Shown piece after piece: positions 28,518 through 36,600 of a DNA stretch of 38,121 bases. The stretch lies in assembly GCA_007115975.1 (NCBI GenBank), contig SKJJ01000032.1, positions 1 to 38,121 on the forward strand, in the 5' to 3' direction. The DNA comes from Chitinispirillum sp. GTDB taxonomy: Bacteria > Fibrobacterota > Chitinivibrionia > Chitinivibrionales > Chitinispirillaceae. The notes beneath the pieces are model-generated. The model did not search any database. It worked only from the letters and a program-made list of their open reading frames with translations, and was not told the origin of the DNA. Within the stretch, counting starts at the first letter, position 1. Each line of letters opens with the position of its first letter. A program made the position numbers and the translations under genes.

Positions 28518-28553
28518 CCATCCTATTCCCACTTTATAAAGGTGTACTAACTT

Positions 28554-30131
28554 ATGTCAATATTCACTTTTTTTTCTGTACTGCTAGCCTTCCTTTTAGT
28601 CAATTGCAAGAGTCCTGTTACCGAAGACACCTTGCTGACGATAAACAGAACTGCATTCGATAACAACAGCTTTGAATTTTTCAAAGAGGCCGACGATGGG
28701 TCCCCGACAATCCCAAATGAATTTTTTCCCGGTTCACGGCTTCCAATCACCTATATGGTTGAAACTGAAGTCATCTACAGAGCCGCTTCAGCAAAGGCTA
28801 AAAGAGAAGTAAAAGAAAGCCTTGAGTGGAAATGGAGAAAACATTATTACCTGACACATAACTTCACCTCCGATATACTGGCAAACAATCTTGGCTCCAC
28901 AGACGATGATATAAGAAATTACTATAATCAAAATCAGCAAGTTTTCACCCAAACAATTGTCACTGAGGATCAACAAGATTCGACTGTCCTGCTGTCGTTT
29001 GATGAAGCAAGACCGGAAATTGTAAACACCCTTTTCATCAGTCGCAACAAACCGGATTCCGCCTTTATTGCAGGCCTGCCTGATGAGATCGCTCAGGACA
29101 GCACTGAAACTGCTAACTACTGGCTTTACTATGTGCGTTCTGACCTACAGAACTTTTTTATGCATAAATTCTTCGAGAGAAAATATGGGTATCCGTATTC
29201 CGACACGCTTCACAATCTCACAGGCGAAGAGGGTATTCTAAAACAGCAGGATCTGGACATTATTGATAATTGGGACAACGAAAATCGCTTTTCCCAAAAA
29301 GAGCACATAGAATGGCTTCTGAGATGGAAACTGTTATCTGAAAAAGCAAAAAGTATCGGATTTGACCGCACTGAGCATATGAAAGCTCTTCTGGATTGGG
29401 CATTAAAGATTGAATTCGCCCGTTCCTATATTGCCGAAAACTTGATTCCGGCGCTGATGGAAGATCTAAACATCGACTCATCACTTGCTCTTTACAGCTA
29501 CTACGACAGAGTCAGCAGCACCTTAAATCCTGACTCTGCCCAGATTTCCAGAGAATTCGCACAAATCAAAAACGCTACTCTGAGCATGAAAGTTGATAGT
29601 GCCATCCATAACATCAGACGTCGCTTTTCAATTGATTTTCTCCAGTCTGACTGGAAGGACCACCTCGACAAAGATCCCACCCTGATTAGTGCCAAAGGCG
29701 ACTCACTAAGGGATGAGGGAAAACATAATGAGGCATTAAACCAATATAAACTGCTCACAGAAAATTTCCTCTTTACCCCCGAAGGAAAACAGGCTCTAAT
29801 CGAAAAAGCAAAAATACATATGGAAAAAGGCAATCACCTCTCAGCGGTCAGAAATTACAGAAGACACCAGATCGTTGATTCAAAGGGTGATTGCAACTCA
29901 TTTTTCATGATAGGATTTATCTACGATGAAAATCTCAAAAATCCAGATCTTGCAGAGGTTAATTACCGTTGGATAATTGAAAATGATCCCCAGTGCGATC
30001 TTGCACAGGACACCGAATTTATGCTGCTTCACCTTGACGAGCAGATGAGCAGTATTACTATTGAGGAGTTACAGGCACAAACCAGACGTCAAAACAGACC
30101 CGTCGATCTGGAAGAACCTCTCGATCTGTAA
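28554..30131 (+). CDS. Lipoprotein with SurA/PpiC-like N terminus and C-terminal TPR repeats
   Basis: A 525-residue protein with a lipoprotein signal sequence (lipobox LVNC, Cys18), so probably anchored in the outer or inner membrane. The start of the mature part (TLLTINRTAFDNNSFEFF) and the long helical region to about 340 resemble the chaperone segment of periplasmic foldases, but I see no parvulin isomerase domain. Residues about 375-500 contain helix pairs of TPR type (DEGKHNEALNQYKLLTEN, KGNHLSAVRNYRRHQ). AAAGGTG lies nine bases before the ATG. It follows the STAS gene by 36 bp and is closed by a terminator, so it may be the last gene of that operon. A role in outer-membrane protein handling is inference. 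Confidence 0.65.
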   Translation: MSIFTFFSVLLAFLLVNCKSPVTEDTLLTINRTAFDNNSFEFFKEADDGSPTIPNEFFPGSRLPITYMVETEVIYRAASAKAKREVKESLEWKWRKHYYLTHNFTSDILANNLGSTDDDIRNYYNQNQQVFTQTIVTEDQQDSTVLLSFDEARPEIVNTLFISRNKPDSAFIAGLPDEIAQDSTETANYWLYYVRSDLQNFFMHKFFERKYGYPYSDTLHNLTGEEGILKQQDLDIIDNWDNENRFSQKEHIEWLLRWKLLSEKAKSIGFDRTEHMKALLDWALKIEFARSYIAENLIPALMEDLNIDSSLALYSYYDRVSSTLNPDSAQISREFAQIKNATLSMKVDSAIHNIRRRFSIDFLQSDWKDHLDKDPTLISAKGDSLRDEGKHNEALNQYKLLTENFLFTPEGKQALIEKAKIHMEKGNHLSAVRNYRRHQIVDSKGDCNSFFMIGFIYDENLKNPDLAEVNYRWIIENDPQCDLAQDTEFMLLHLDEQMSSITIEELQAQTRRQNRPVDLEEPLDL

Positions 30132-30162
30132 TTCGCTGGCAAACATAAATGGTGTATTTAGT

Positions 30163-30190
30163 AAGGGAGCGATTAGCTCCCTTTTTTATT
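30163..30190 (+). terminator. Rho-independent terminator after the TPR lipoprotein gene
   Basis: AAGGGAGC (30163-30170) and GCTCCCTT (30176-30183) form a perfect 8-bp stem around a 5-nt loop, followed by a T-rich run. It lies 31 bp after the stop codon. Confidence 0.88.
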
Positions 30191-30254
30191 TTATACTGAT
30201 AAAGGTGAATACATTAAATCCACTGTTTCCGTTGTAAATACTTATATTCTTAAC

Positions 30255-31262
30255 ATGATAGATATCAGATCTACCAATCACCTCTTTGCATGGCCTGTGC
30301 TCTTACAGAGAACAACAAGTTCCACATACGCTTGTTTGTCACTGCTTTTTCTTGTTTTTTTCTCGGGATGCGCCGTTTCTAAATACAGAAAAGCAATGGA
30401 CAGCGCTAGTGTCCGTGTAAATGAAAACAGCTCCATAATTGAAACACCACTTATCAATTCAGAATACACAATGATCGGTGAGGGGGAAACCGTACTTTTA
30501 CTCCACGGCGCGGGGGGCGGCTATGATCAGGGGATGATCATGGCTGAGTATTTACTTGGAGAGGGTTACAAAACAGTAGTTCCTTCCCGGTTTGGATATC
30601 TGGGCACACCAATGCCTCAGGACTCTACTATAACCGCTCAGGCCGATGCATACGCATCTCTTCTGGATGAACTCTCAATTCAGGATGTCGCAATTGTTGC
30701 AGCCTCAGGGGGGACACTATCAGCCCTTGAGTTTGCACTGCGCTATCCAGATCGTTGCCAGGGCGTTGTTTTACTCTCTTCAAACGTTAAAGTCCATGGA
30801 GACGGCAAAAAAGTTCCTGGAATAGTGCGACTGCTCTTCTACAATAATTATCGGTACTGGTGGTTTTCTCACAGACTCAAAAGAACCGTATTAAAGAGCC
30901 TTGGTGTGACAAGGAGAGGATACCGGAATGCAAGCGAAGTGGAGAAAATGCTATATTCCGACATATTAAAAACAATGCATCCAATTGAACCAAGACTTAC
31001 TGGAAGCACTAAAGACTGGAATGATGTCCGAGGTACGTATGAGCCAACATACGGGGACATTTCGGTCCCGGTACTGCTGATACACTGCATTGATGATAAG
31101 CTTTCACCAATAAGCAGTTCAAGGTACGCAGCTGAAAAAATTCCGGGAGCAGAATTGGTTGAGTTGCCATCTGGCGGACACATCTGGAGCGGACATCTTG
31201 ATGAAATTTCTGCTATGGTCAGAACCTTTATTGACACTACTTGCTCTATGTCTGAAAACTAA
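30255..31262 (+). CDS. Alpha/beta hydrolase lipoprotein
   Basis: A 335-residue alpha/beta-hydrolase with a membrane anchor: hydrophobic stretch to lipobox FSGC (Cys39). The N-terminal 25 residues before the hydrophobic core are unusually long, so a later start is possible; no clear Shine-Dalgarno was found. The oxyanion loop is LLHGAGGGYDQG (82-93), the nucleophile S151 is in AASGGT (a variant of GxSxG), the acid is in CIDDKLSP and the histidine in GGHIWSGH. RYPDRCQGVVLLSS after the nucleophile is typical of the fold. It stands alone after a terminator and converges on a nuclease gene. The substrate is unknown; an envelope esterase or lipase is likely. Confidence 0.87.
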   Translation: MIDIRSTNHLFAWPVLLQRTTSSTYACLSLLFLVFFSGCAVSKYRKAMDSASVRVNENSSIIETPLINSEYTMIGEGETVLLLHGAGGGYDQGMIMAEYLLGEGYKTVVPSRFGYLGTPMPQDSTITAQADAYASLLDELSIQDVAIVAASGGTLSALEFALRYPDRCQGVVLLSSNVKVHGDGKKVPGIVRLLFYNNYRYWWFSHRLKRTVLKSLGVTRRGYRNASEVEKMLYSDILKTMHPIEPRLTGSTKDWNDVRGTYEPTYGDISVPVLLIHCIDDKLSPISSSRYAAEKIPGAELVELPSGGHIWSGHLDEISAMVRTFIDTTCSMSEN

Positions 31263-31293
31263 TCACATCTCTGCTCTCGCTGCCCCTTTCTAT

Positions 31294-31310
31294 CCTGAGC
31301 CCAGTCGAAG
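31294..31310. repeat. Extragenic CCTGAGC...GTCGAAG-type repeat remnant
   Basis: The string CCTGAGCCCAGTCGAAG lies between two convergent genes. It resembles the widespread short palindromic extragenic element (CTTCGACT..GCTCAGG on the other strand) that I recall from many bacterial genomes. A related inverted pair occurs at 36446-36497. Confidence 0.4.
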
Positions 31311-31321
31311 AGCTCCTGCTC

Positions 31322-32239
31322 TTAAAAGTCCGTCTCCTTCTCACAAAGCCCATCAGGAAAGCAGAGCTCCTGATAATTGCAAAACCTGCACATCGACGGT
31401 GAGGGCGACTTTTGAAACTTTTCCATCCCCAGGGGAATATTTTTTTCCACATCACTGCAAAAAGAGTACATCTGCTCTGTCTGGGCTTTAACGGTGTCAA
31501 AAAAGTTCTGCAACTCCTTTTCGCTCACTTCCACCGACATTTCGTCAAACTCAGGCAAGAGATAGATGATCCTTGGAAAAATGGTTTTACAGGAGATATT
31601 GAAATTGCTGTTTGCGGCTGCGGCATATCCGATCAACTGCACGCCATGTTTTGCAGCATCCTTTTTCCCACTTTTCCAGTCCAGTATATGCACCTCATCA
31701 CCCACCGGGAATAAAAAATCCATCTTACTGTAAGCCTTGAGTCCGTTAAGGCGAGTTTCCCCCATTCCGGGAGGCTCTATCATCCAATTGGTTCTGTTGG
31801 TAACTGCTTTCATAAATATCCAGCTGTACACTGGGCTCTTTATAAAATTGGTCAGCCCTTTCTCTATTCTCTCCATCGCTCTGTCAAAGTCTATATCATC
31901 GGTATACTTATAATAAGTCTCCATAAAGGTCTTGCCCTTGAAGAGAGCTGCAGCTTTACTTCTTGCAAACTGATAAAAGCGGTCTTCATCTATATCACTG
32001 TCACTTTTCTGTAATCTTCTCAGAAATGCCTCTATGACATCGTGGATAACATTACCGATTTCAAGCGGAACCGAGGTAAGATCACGCAGCATTTTAAGTT
32101 TATATCCAGGTACATCTTGTACATATTTGGAATAGTAGGTGTAGTAGTACCGTCTTTTACACTTGTCAAAAACCTCGTGGCGTGAAATTGACCACCCGAG
32201 AATAGAGGTGAATGGGTATTTTTCAAATGCAAGTTTCAT
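31322..32239 (-). CDS. Stand-alone PD-(D/E)XK nuclease with Fe-S cluster motif (AddB/Cas4-like)
   Basis: A 305-residue RecB-family nuclease. The motifs are in order: GNVIHDVIE (H66), D174 in YSKMDFLF, D187-W-K189 in ILDWKSGK, and QLIGYA (Q201, Y205). One cysteine at C27 (FDKCKRRYYY) and three near the end, C284-x2-C287-x5-C293, reproduce the 4Fe-4S arrangement known from AddB, Cas4 and Dna2. No helicase domain, CRISPR array or cas gene is nearby, so it appears to be an orphan DNA repair nuclease. GAGGAAA precedes the ATG. Confidence 0.88.
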   Translation of the reverse strand: MKLAFEKYPFTSILGWSISRHEVFDKCKRRYYYTYYSKYVQDVPGYKLKMLRDLTSVPLEIGNVIHDVIEAFLRRLQKSDSDIDEDRFYQFARSKAAALFKGKTFMETYYKYTDDIDFDRAMERIEKGLTNFIKSPVYSWIFMKAVTNRTNWMIEPPGMGETRLNGLKAYSKMDFLFPVGDEVHILDWKSGKKDAAKHGVQLIGYAAAANSNFNISCKTIFPRIIYLLPEFDEMSVEVSEKELQNFFDTVKAQTEQMYSFCSDVEKNIPLGMEKFQKSPSPSMCRFCNYQELCFPDGLCEKETDF

Positions 32240-32327
32240 TTTTTCCTCTTAACAGAAAAAGAAGAGAAGGTCAGTAAGGAAAAATATATCTTATCCACAT
32301 TAAATGCACTCCTCTCCCATCGCTTCA

Positions 32328-32471
32328 GGGACCGGAAACGGGTTTCGAAAAACAGAATATAAACACGAAAACCGGAAGCGAAACCCGGTCCCGTACCAGA
32401 GGGGGAAGTGCAGTGAGGGTCACACTCCTCTTTCATCGGAGTCGCGGTCGGCCTCGGCCTCGCAATCGACT
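32328..32471. repeat. GC-rich double-hairpin intergenic tract
   Basis: The 369-bp gap between the nuclease gene and gapA holds a composite hairpin. GGGACC (32328-32333) plus GGGTTTCG (32340-32347) pair with CGAAACCC plus GGTCCC (32379-32392), with a 6-nt bulge and a 31-nt loop. A second hairpin, AGTCGCG at 32440 against CGC-AAT-CGACT ending at 32471, encloses a tandem CGGCCT repeat. The tract is far more GC-rich than the AT-rich flanks. It could be a mobile palindromic repeat or a regulatory element of the divergent genes. Confidence 0.5.
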
Positions 32472-32608
32472 ATTCCCCATGACCACTTACGAGCAAAGGT
32501 AATATCACAAAATAGAACAGAAAAAATGGTCTGGTATTTGCACCTTTGCTTCTCCACTTACTCCTCTACTCCCAAAACCTATACACCCCTATCGAAAGGA
32601 GCCCTTTA

Positions 32609-33610
32609 ATGGCAAAAATCGCCATAAACGGACTTGGCAGAATCGGAAGAGCTGTTCTTAAAATTGCAATCGATAATCCCAATCTTGAACTGGTCGCCGT
32701 TAATGATCTTCTCCCTCCTAAAAACCTCGCCTATCTTCTCAAATTCGATTCCGTGTACGGCCGATACGAAAGATCGGTTGATATCGAAGGCGACAGTATC
32801 GTAATCGATGGAAAGAGTATTAAAGTACTCAATGTCAAAAACCCATCCGAGCTCCCGTGGAGTCTGATGGGAGTGGAAGTCGCACTTGAGTGTACTGGCC
32901 TGTTCACCAATAAAGATGATCTGGAAATGCACCTGAAGGCGGGAGCAAAACATGCAATTCTCTCTGCACCATCAAAGAGCGATGATGTTAAAGCTGTCGT
33001 TCCAGGGGTTAATTCTGCAGAAAAAGAGGATGTTATTTTCTCCACCGCAAGCTGTACCACCAACTGTATTGCGCCGGTAATTGAAGTGATGAAAAGAAGG
33101 ATAGGAGTGGAGAAGGCAATGATGTCAACCATACATGCCTACACCTCTACTCAGAACATCGTTGATGGCCCAAGTAAAAAACTGAGGCGCGGACGTGCTG
33201 CGGCTATCAATCTGGTTCCAGCATCAACCGGTGCCGCCCAAGCCACAACAAAAATCCTTCCAGAAATGCAGGGCCTCTTTGATGGGATTGCCGTACGGGC
33301 ACCGGTTCCTGTAGGCTCAATTTCCGATATTACCCTCCTCACAAGCCGTCCCACTTCGGTCGACGAAATCAATACCATTTTCAAAGAAGAGAGTGCCTCA
33401 AATCGTTATAAAGGTATAATGGGTGCAACCGAAGAGGAGATTGTCTCTGCTGATATCATTAAGGATCCTCATGGATCTCTGGTGGATCTTACCATGACAA
33501 GGGTTGTTGGTGGCGATCTGGTTAAAATTATGAGCTGGTATGATAATGAGTGGGGATATGCTGCACAAATGGTCAGGGAAACTGATCATCTGTGCAAAAT
33601 GGTTGAATAA
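32609..33610 (+). CDS. gapA: Glyceraldehyde-3-phosphate dehydrogenase
   Basis: The glycolytic phosphorylating enzyme, 333 residues from the ATG at 32609, which is preceded by AAAGGAG (32595-32601) at seven bases. The upstream extension of the frame is not needed. The Rossmann start is INGLGRIGR. The catalytic C149 is in STASCTTNC and H176 in STIHAYTS, at the classical numbering. RRGRAAAINLVPASTGAA and WYDNEWGYA are canonical. D33 after the second strand (AVNDL) suggests NAD preference. It is monocistronic by its flanks, with a hairpin after the stop, and no pgk or tpi is adjacent. Confidence 0.97.
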   Translation: MAKIAINGLGRIGRAVLKIAIDNPNLELVAVNDLLPPKNLAYLLKFDSVYGRYERSVDIEGDSIVIDGKSIKVLNVKNPSELPWSLMGVEVALECTGLFTNKDDLEMHLKAGAKHAILSAPSKSDDVKAVVPGVNSAEKEDVIFSTASCTTNCIAPVIEVMKRRIGVEKAMMSTIHAYTSTQNIVDGPSKKLRRGRAAAINLVPASTGAAQATTKILPEMQGLFDGIAVRAPVPVGSISDITLLTSRPTSVDEINTIFKEESASNRYKGIMGATEEEIVSADIIKDPHGSLVDLTMTRVVGGDLVKIMSWYDNEWGYAAQMVRETDHLCKMVE

Positions 33611-33622
33611 TAAAAAATACAA

Positions 33623-33671
33623 AGCTCATCTCCCTTTTAGAATGGCGGGGGTGAGCTAAACCAATTTTTTT
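33623..33671 (+). terminator. Probable Rho-independent terminator after gapA
   Basis: AGCTCATCTCC (33623-33633) pairs with GGGGGTGAGCT (33647-33657) including two G-T pairs. A run of seven T starts about nine bases later (33665). The distance to the T-run is longer than usual, so termination may be partial and allow some read-through into the HAD gene. Confidence 0.5.
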
Positions 33672-33701
33672 ATCTTGTAAGGTTTCAAAGAAAACGAGAT
33701 T

Positions 33702-34469
33702 ATGATTAAATACAATGATAAACTGTTCGATACGGTCATTTGTGATCTCGATGGAGTTCTTACTGATACTGCCTCTCTGCACAATGAGGCATGGAAACAG
33801 ATGTTCGATTTATTTTTGCAAGAGTATTCACAAAAGCACTCCATCCCCTTTGCGCCCTTTGATCCTGCAGAGGAATACCTTAAGTATATCGATGGACGCC
33901 CCCGATACGAAGGTGCCAGTGCATTTATAGCTTCCAGAGGGATTGATTTTCCTTTTGGTGACCCGGATGATCCTCCTGGCAAGGAAACAATCTGTTCACT
34001 GGCAAACAAAAAAAATCAGCTGTACCAAAGCCTTATAGAAACAGAGGGAGTAAAGGCTTTTCCGGATGCTGTCGAAAAAGTTAAGCAGTGGCAAACACGC
34101 GGATATAAACTGGCAGTTATTTCAGCGAGTAAAAATTGTCGCAAAATTTTGAATGTTGCGAATCTGAACCATTTTTTTGAAATCATTATAGACGGTAATG
34201 ACGCAATAAATTGGAAACTTAAAGGCAAACCCCAGCCTGATGTGTTTATTGCAGCCGCTGATAAAATGGGAACGAAACCAGCAGATGCGGTAATCATTGA
34301 AGATGCTGTCTCAGGAGTTCAGGCAGGAAAATACGGTGGTTTCGGACTGGTGATTGGCATGGCAAGGGACAATCAAAACTCAAGCCAACTAAAAGAAAAC
34401 GGCGCCCACATCGTAGTTTCCACTTTCTGGCAGATACCTGATACCGACACAAAAAACCCCAATGGTTAG
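33702..34469 (+). CDS. Beta-phosphoglucomutase-family HAD hydrolase
   Basis: A 255-residue cytoplasmic HAD phosphatase or phosphomutase. The nucleophile and acid are D15 and D17 in VICDLDGVLTD. The large alpha cap (about 25-110) contains HNEAWKQMF and YIDGRPRYEG, which I associate with the beta-phosphoglucomutase-like group found beside sugar phosphorylases. Motif II is AVISAS, the lysine motif is LKGKPQPDVF, and VIIEDAVSGVQA is motif III. The Shine-Dalgarno is weak. It is followed almost directly by an oxidoreductase gene. Whether it is a mutase or a sugar-phosphate phosphatase cannot be decided by eye. Confidence 0.88.
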   Translation: MIKYNDKLFDTVICDLDGVLTDTASLHNEAWKQMFDLFLQEYSQKHSIPFAPFDPAEEYLKYIDGRPRYEGASAFIASRGIDFPFGDPDDPPGKETICSLANKKNQLYQSLIETEGVKAFPDAVEKVKQWQTRGYKLAVISASKNCRKILNVANLNHFFEIIIDGNDAINWKLKGKPQPDVFIAAADKMGTKPADAVIIEDAVSGVQAGKYGGFGLVIGMARDNQNSSQLKENGAHIVVSTFWQIPDTDTKNPNG

Positions 34470-34484
34470 AAAATGGAGGAGACA

Positions 34485-36437
34485 ATGCACAAGTACAACA
34501 ATCTTTTCTCTGCCGGTCACATCGGGTCAGTAAGCCTGAAAAACCGGGTGGTAATGGCACCAATGGGAACGTTGCTTTGTGGTGCAAATGGTGAAGTTTC
34601 TGATCAGCTGGTCAAATATTACGAAAAGAGAGCTGCCGGTGGAACAGGACTCATTGTGGTTGAAGTAGCCTGTGTGGAAAGTGTTCTTGGGAAAGCAGTG
34701 TCGGCCCAGATATGCATCGATGACGACAGATTTATACCCGGTTTAAGCAGACTGGCAGGTGCGGTGCAGAAATACGGCTCAAAAATTTTTCTTCAACTCC
34801 ATCATGCCGGCAACCAGTCCAATTCCTCAGTAACCGGTGGTAAGCAGATTGTTGCACCAAGTTCTGTAACAAATAGTGCTGTGGGAGAACTGCCCCGGGA
34901 ACTTACAACTGAAGAAGTAAAAGACCTTGTAAGGAAGTTTGTAAATGCTGCAGTACGGGCTCAGAAAGCAGGTATGGATGGAGTGGAACTGCATGGTGCA
35001 CACGGTTATCTTATCTGTGAATTTTTAAGTCCGCATACAAACCGCAGGGATGACCAGTACGGGGGAAATTTCGAAAACAGGATGAGGTTGGCAACAGAAA
35101 TAATCAAGGGAACAAAGGAAAAATGTGGCAATGATTTTCCGGTGATTGTAAGATTCAGCGCAGATGAATTTACCGGGAAAGGTATTGACCTTCAGCAGGG
35201 GAAAGTCATTGCTCAGGCCCTTGAATTTGCCGGTGCGGATGCTCTGGATATAAGTGCCGGAACCTATGAGAGTATGCAGACTGTTATTGAACCACTTACT
35301 TTTAGTGAGGGGTGGAAAGTCTATCTTGCAGAAGAAATCAGAAATGTCGTTAACATCCCGGTAATAGCTGTGGGAGCCATAAAACGTCCGGTTACAGCAG
35401 AAAATATCCTTAAGGAACAGAGGGCAGATTTTATTGCATTGGGAAGGGCTCTCTTATGTGATCCTGAATGGGTAAATAAAGCTGTTGAAGAGAAGGACGA
35501 TGAGATAATTCCATGCATAGGGTGCATGTACTGTGTTGATACAATCTTCTCATCAAAAAGAATTCAGTGCGCAGTAAGAGCAAAAACCGGTCGGGAGCTG
35601 GAGTTTACGTATCTTAAAAAATCCGGCAACAACAGAATCGTTTCGGTTCTAGGAGGCGGGCCTGCAGGTATGGAATCTGCACGGGTGCTTTCACTGCGTG
35701 GTTTCAAACCCATTCTTTATGAAAAAGAGCGTCAATTGGGAGGGGAGCTAATCCCCGGGTCTGCTCCTCCCGATAAAGAACCAATAACATGGTACAAAAA
35801 TGCCCTTGTCAAAAATCTGCTCAATACCGAAACTACCATACACCTTGAAACAAGGGCTACTCCGGAATTGGTAAAAAAGGATAACCCCTATGCTGTGATA
35901 GTTGCCATAGGAGGAAAACCCACGATCCCTTCTCATATCGAGGGAATTGAGAGCAGTAATGTATTTAATGCAATCGATATACTGAGAAATCAGGATATCA
36001 TTAATCCAGACGACTTTGTAGTAATAATCGGCGGAGGCATGACCGGTTGCGAAACAGCTGAACTGCTTGAACGAAAAGGTACACATGTCACTATTGTCGA
36101 AATAATGCCGGAGCTTCTAACTGAGACAAATGGTGCTGCAAGAACAGCACTGATCGACAGATTGATACAGAACCCTAAAATCGATCTGAAAACCAACTAT
36201 AAATTAAAAGCTGTTCACGAAAGACAGGTTGAACTTTCTGACACACGGCAGCCCGGGTCTATTAAACTCCCTGCAGACAAAGTGATAATTGCAACAGGCC
36301 TCTCCCCCACACATGAAGAGATCGCAAAGTGGAAACAGGCATTTGAACGGGTGGTTGTTGTGGGAGATGCGGTCAAGCCTTCGAATGTGGCATTTGCAAT
36401 ACGAACGGCTTTTGATAATGCTTTTGTGATGCGGTGA
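34485..36437 (+). CDS. NADH:flavin oxidoreductase / 2,4-dienoyl-CoA reductase-type flavoprotein
   Basis: A 650-residue enzyme with an Old Yellow Enzyme TIM barrel (about 1-320; NRVVMAPMG, GVELHGAHGYLICEFLSP, GADALDISAGTYE, ALGRALLCDPEW), an Fe-S segment, and FAD/NAD(P)-binding Rossmann domains (VSVLGGGPAGMESARV, VVIIGGGMTGCETAEL). This is the layout of FadH and related reductases of enoyl or enoate substrates. The Fe-S cysteines read C-x2-C-x2-C-x11-C (CIGCMYCV), one residue shorter at the second gap than the CIGCNQxC form I remember. I choose the ATG at 34485 because GGAGGAG (34475-34481) precedes it; the ATG at 34473 overlaps that site. Substrate unknown. Confidence 0.92.
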   Translation: MHKYNNLFSAGHIGSVSLKNRVVMAPMGTLLCGANGEVSDQLVKYYEKRAAGGTGLIVVEVACVESVLGKAVSAQICIDDDRFIPGLSRLAGAVQKYGSKIFLQLHHAGNQSNSSVTGGKQIVAPSSVTNSAVGELPRELTTEEVKDLVRKFVNAAVRAQKAGMDGVELHGAHGYLICEFLSPHTNRRDDQYGGNFENRMRLATEIIKGTKEKCGNDFPVIVRFSADEFTGKGIDLQQGKVIAQALEFAGADALDISAGTYESMQTVIEPLTFSEGWKVYLAEEIRNVVNIPVIAVGAIKRPVTAENILKEQRADFIALGRALLCDPEWVNKAVEEKDDEIIPCIGCMYCVDTIFSSKRIQCAVRAKTGRELEFTYLKKSGNNRIVSVLGGGPAGMESARVLSLRGFKPILYEKERQLGGELIPGSAPPDKEPITWYKNALVKNLLNTETTIHLETRATPELVKKDNPYAVIVAIGGKPTIPSHIEGIESSNVFNAIDILRNQDIINPDDFVVIIGGGMTGCETAELLERKGTHVTIVEIMPELLTETNGAARTALIDRLIQNPKIDLKTNYKLKAVHERQVELSDTRQPGSIKLPADKVIIATGLSPTHEEIAKWKQAFERVVVVGDAVKPSNVAFAIRTAFDNAFVMR

Positions 36438-36445
36438 GAGACGTG

Positions 36446-36497
36446 CCCTGGGCGAAATCGAAGGGAGAGACGATATTTCGGCTACGCTCAACGACCC
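36446..36497. repeat. Inverted pair of CTTCGGCTACGCTCA-type extragenic repeats
   Basis: CCCTGGGCGAAATCGAAGGG (36446-36465) and TTCGGCTACGCTCAACGACC (36477-36496) are imperfect inverse copies separated by 11 nt, between two convergent genes. They look like the common genome-wide palindromic repeat whose single copy is at 31294-31310. Confidence 0.5.
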
Positions 36498-36600
36498 GAA
36501 AGATGTTCTATATTAGTACGCTCAGTTAATGACCGATAGGAAAGAAAGTACCCCCGCGAATTGCAACGCTGAGAAGATATGGTGTGCCGGGTATGGTGAA

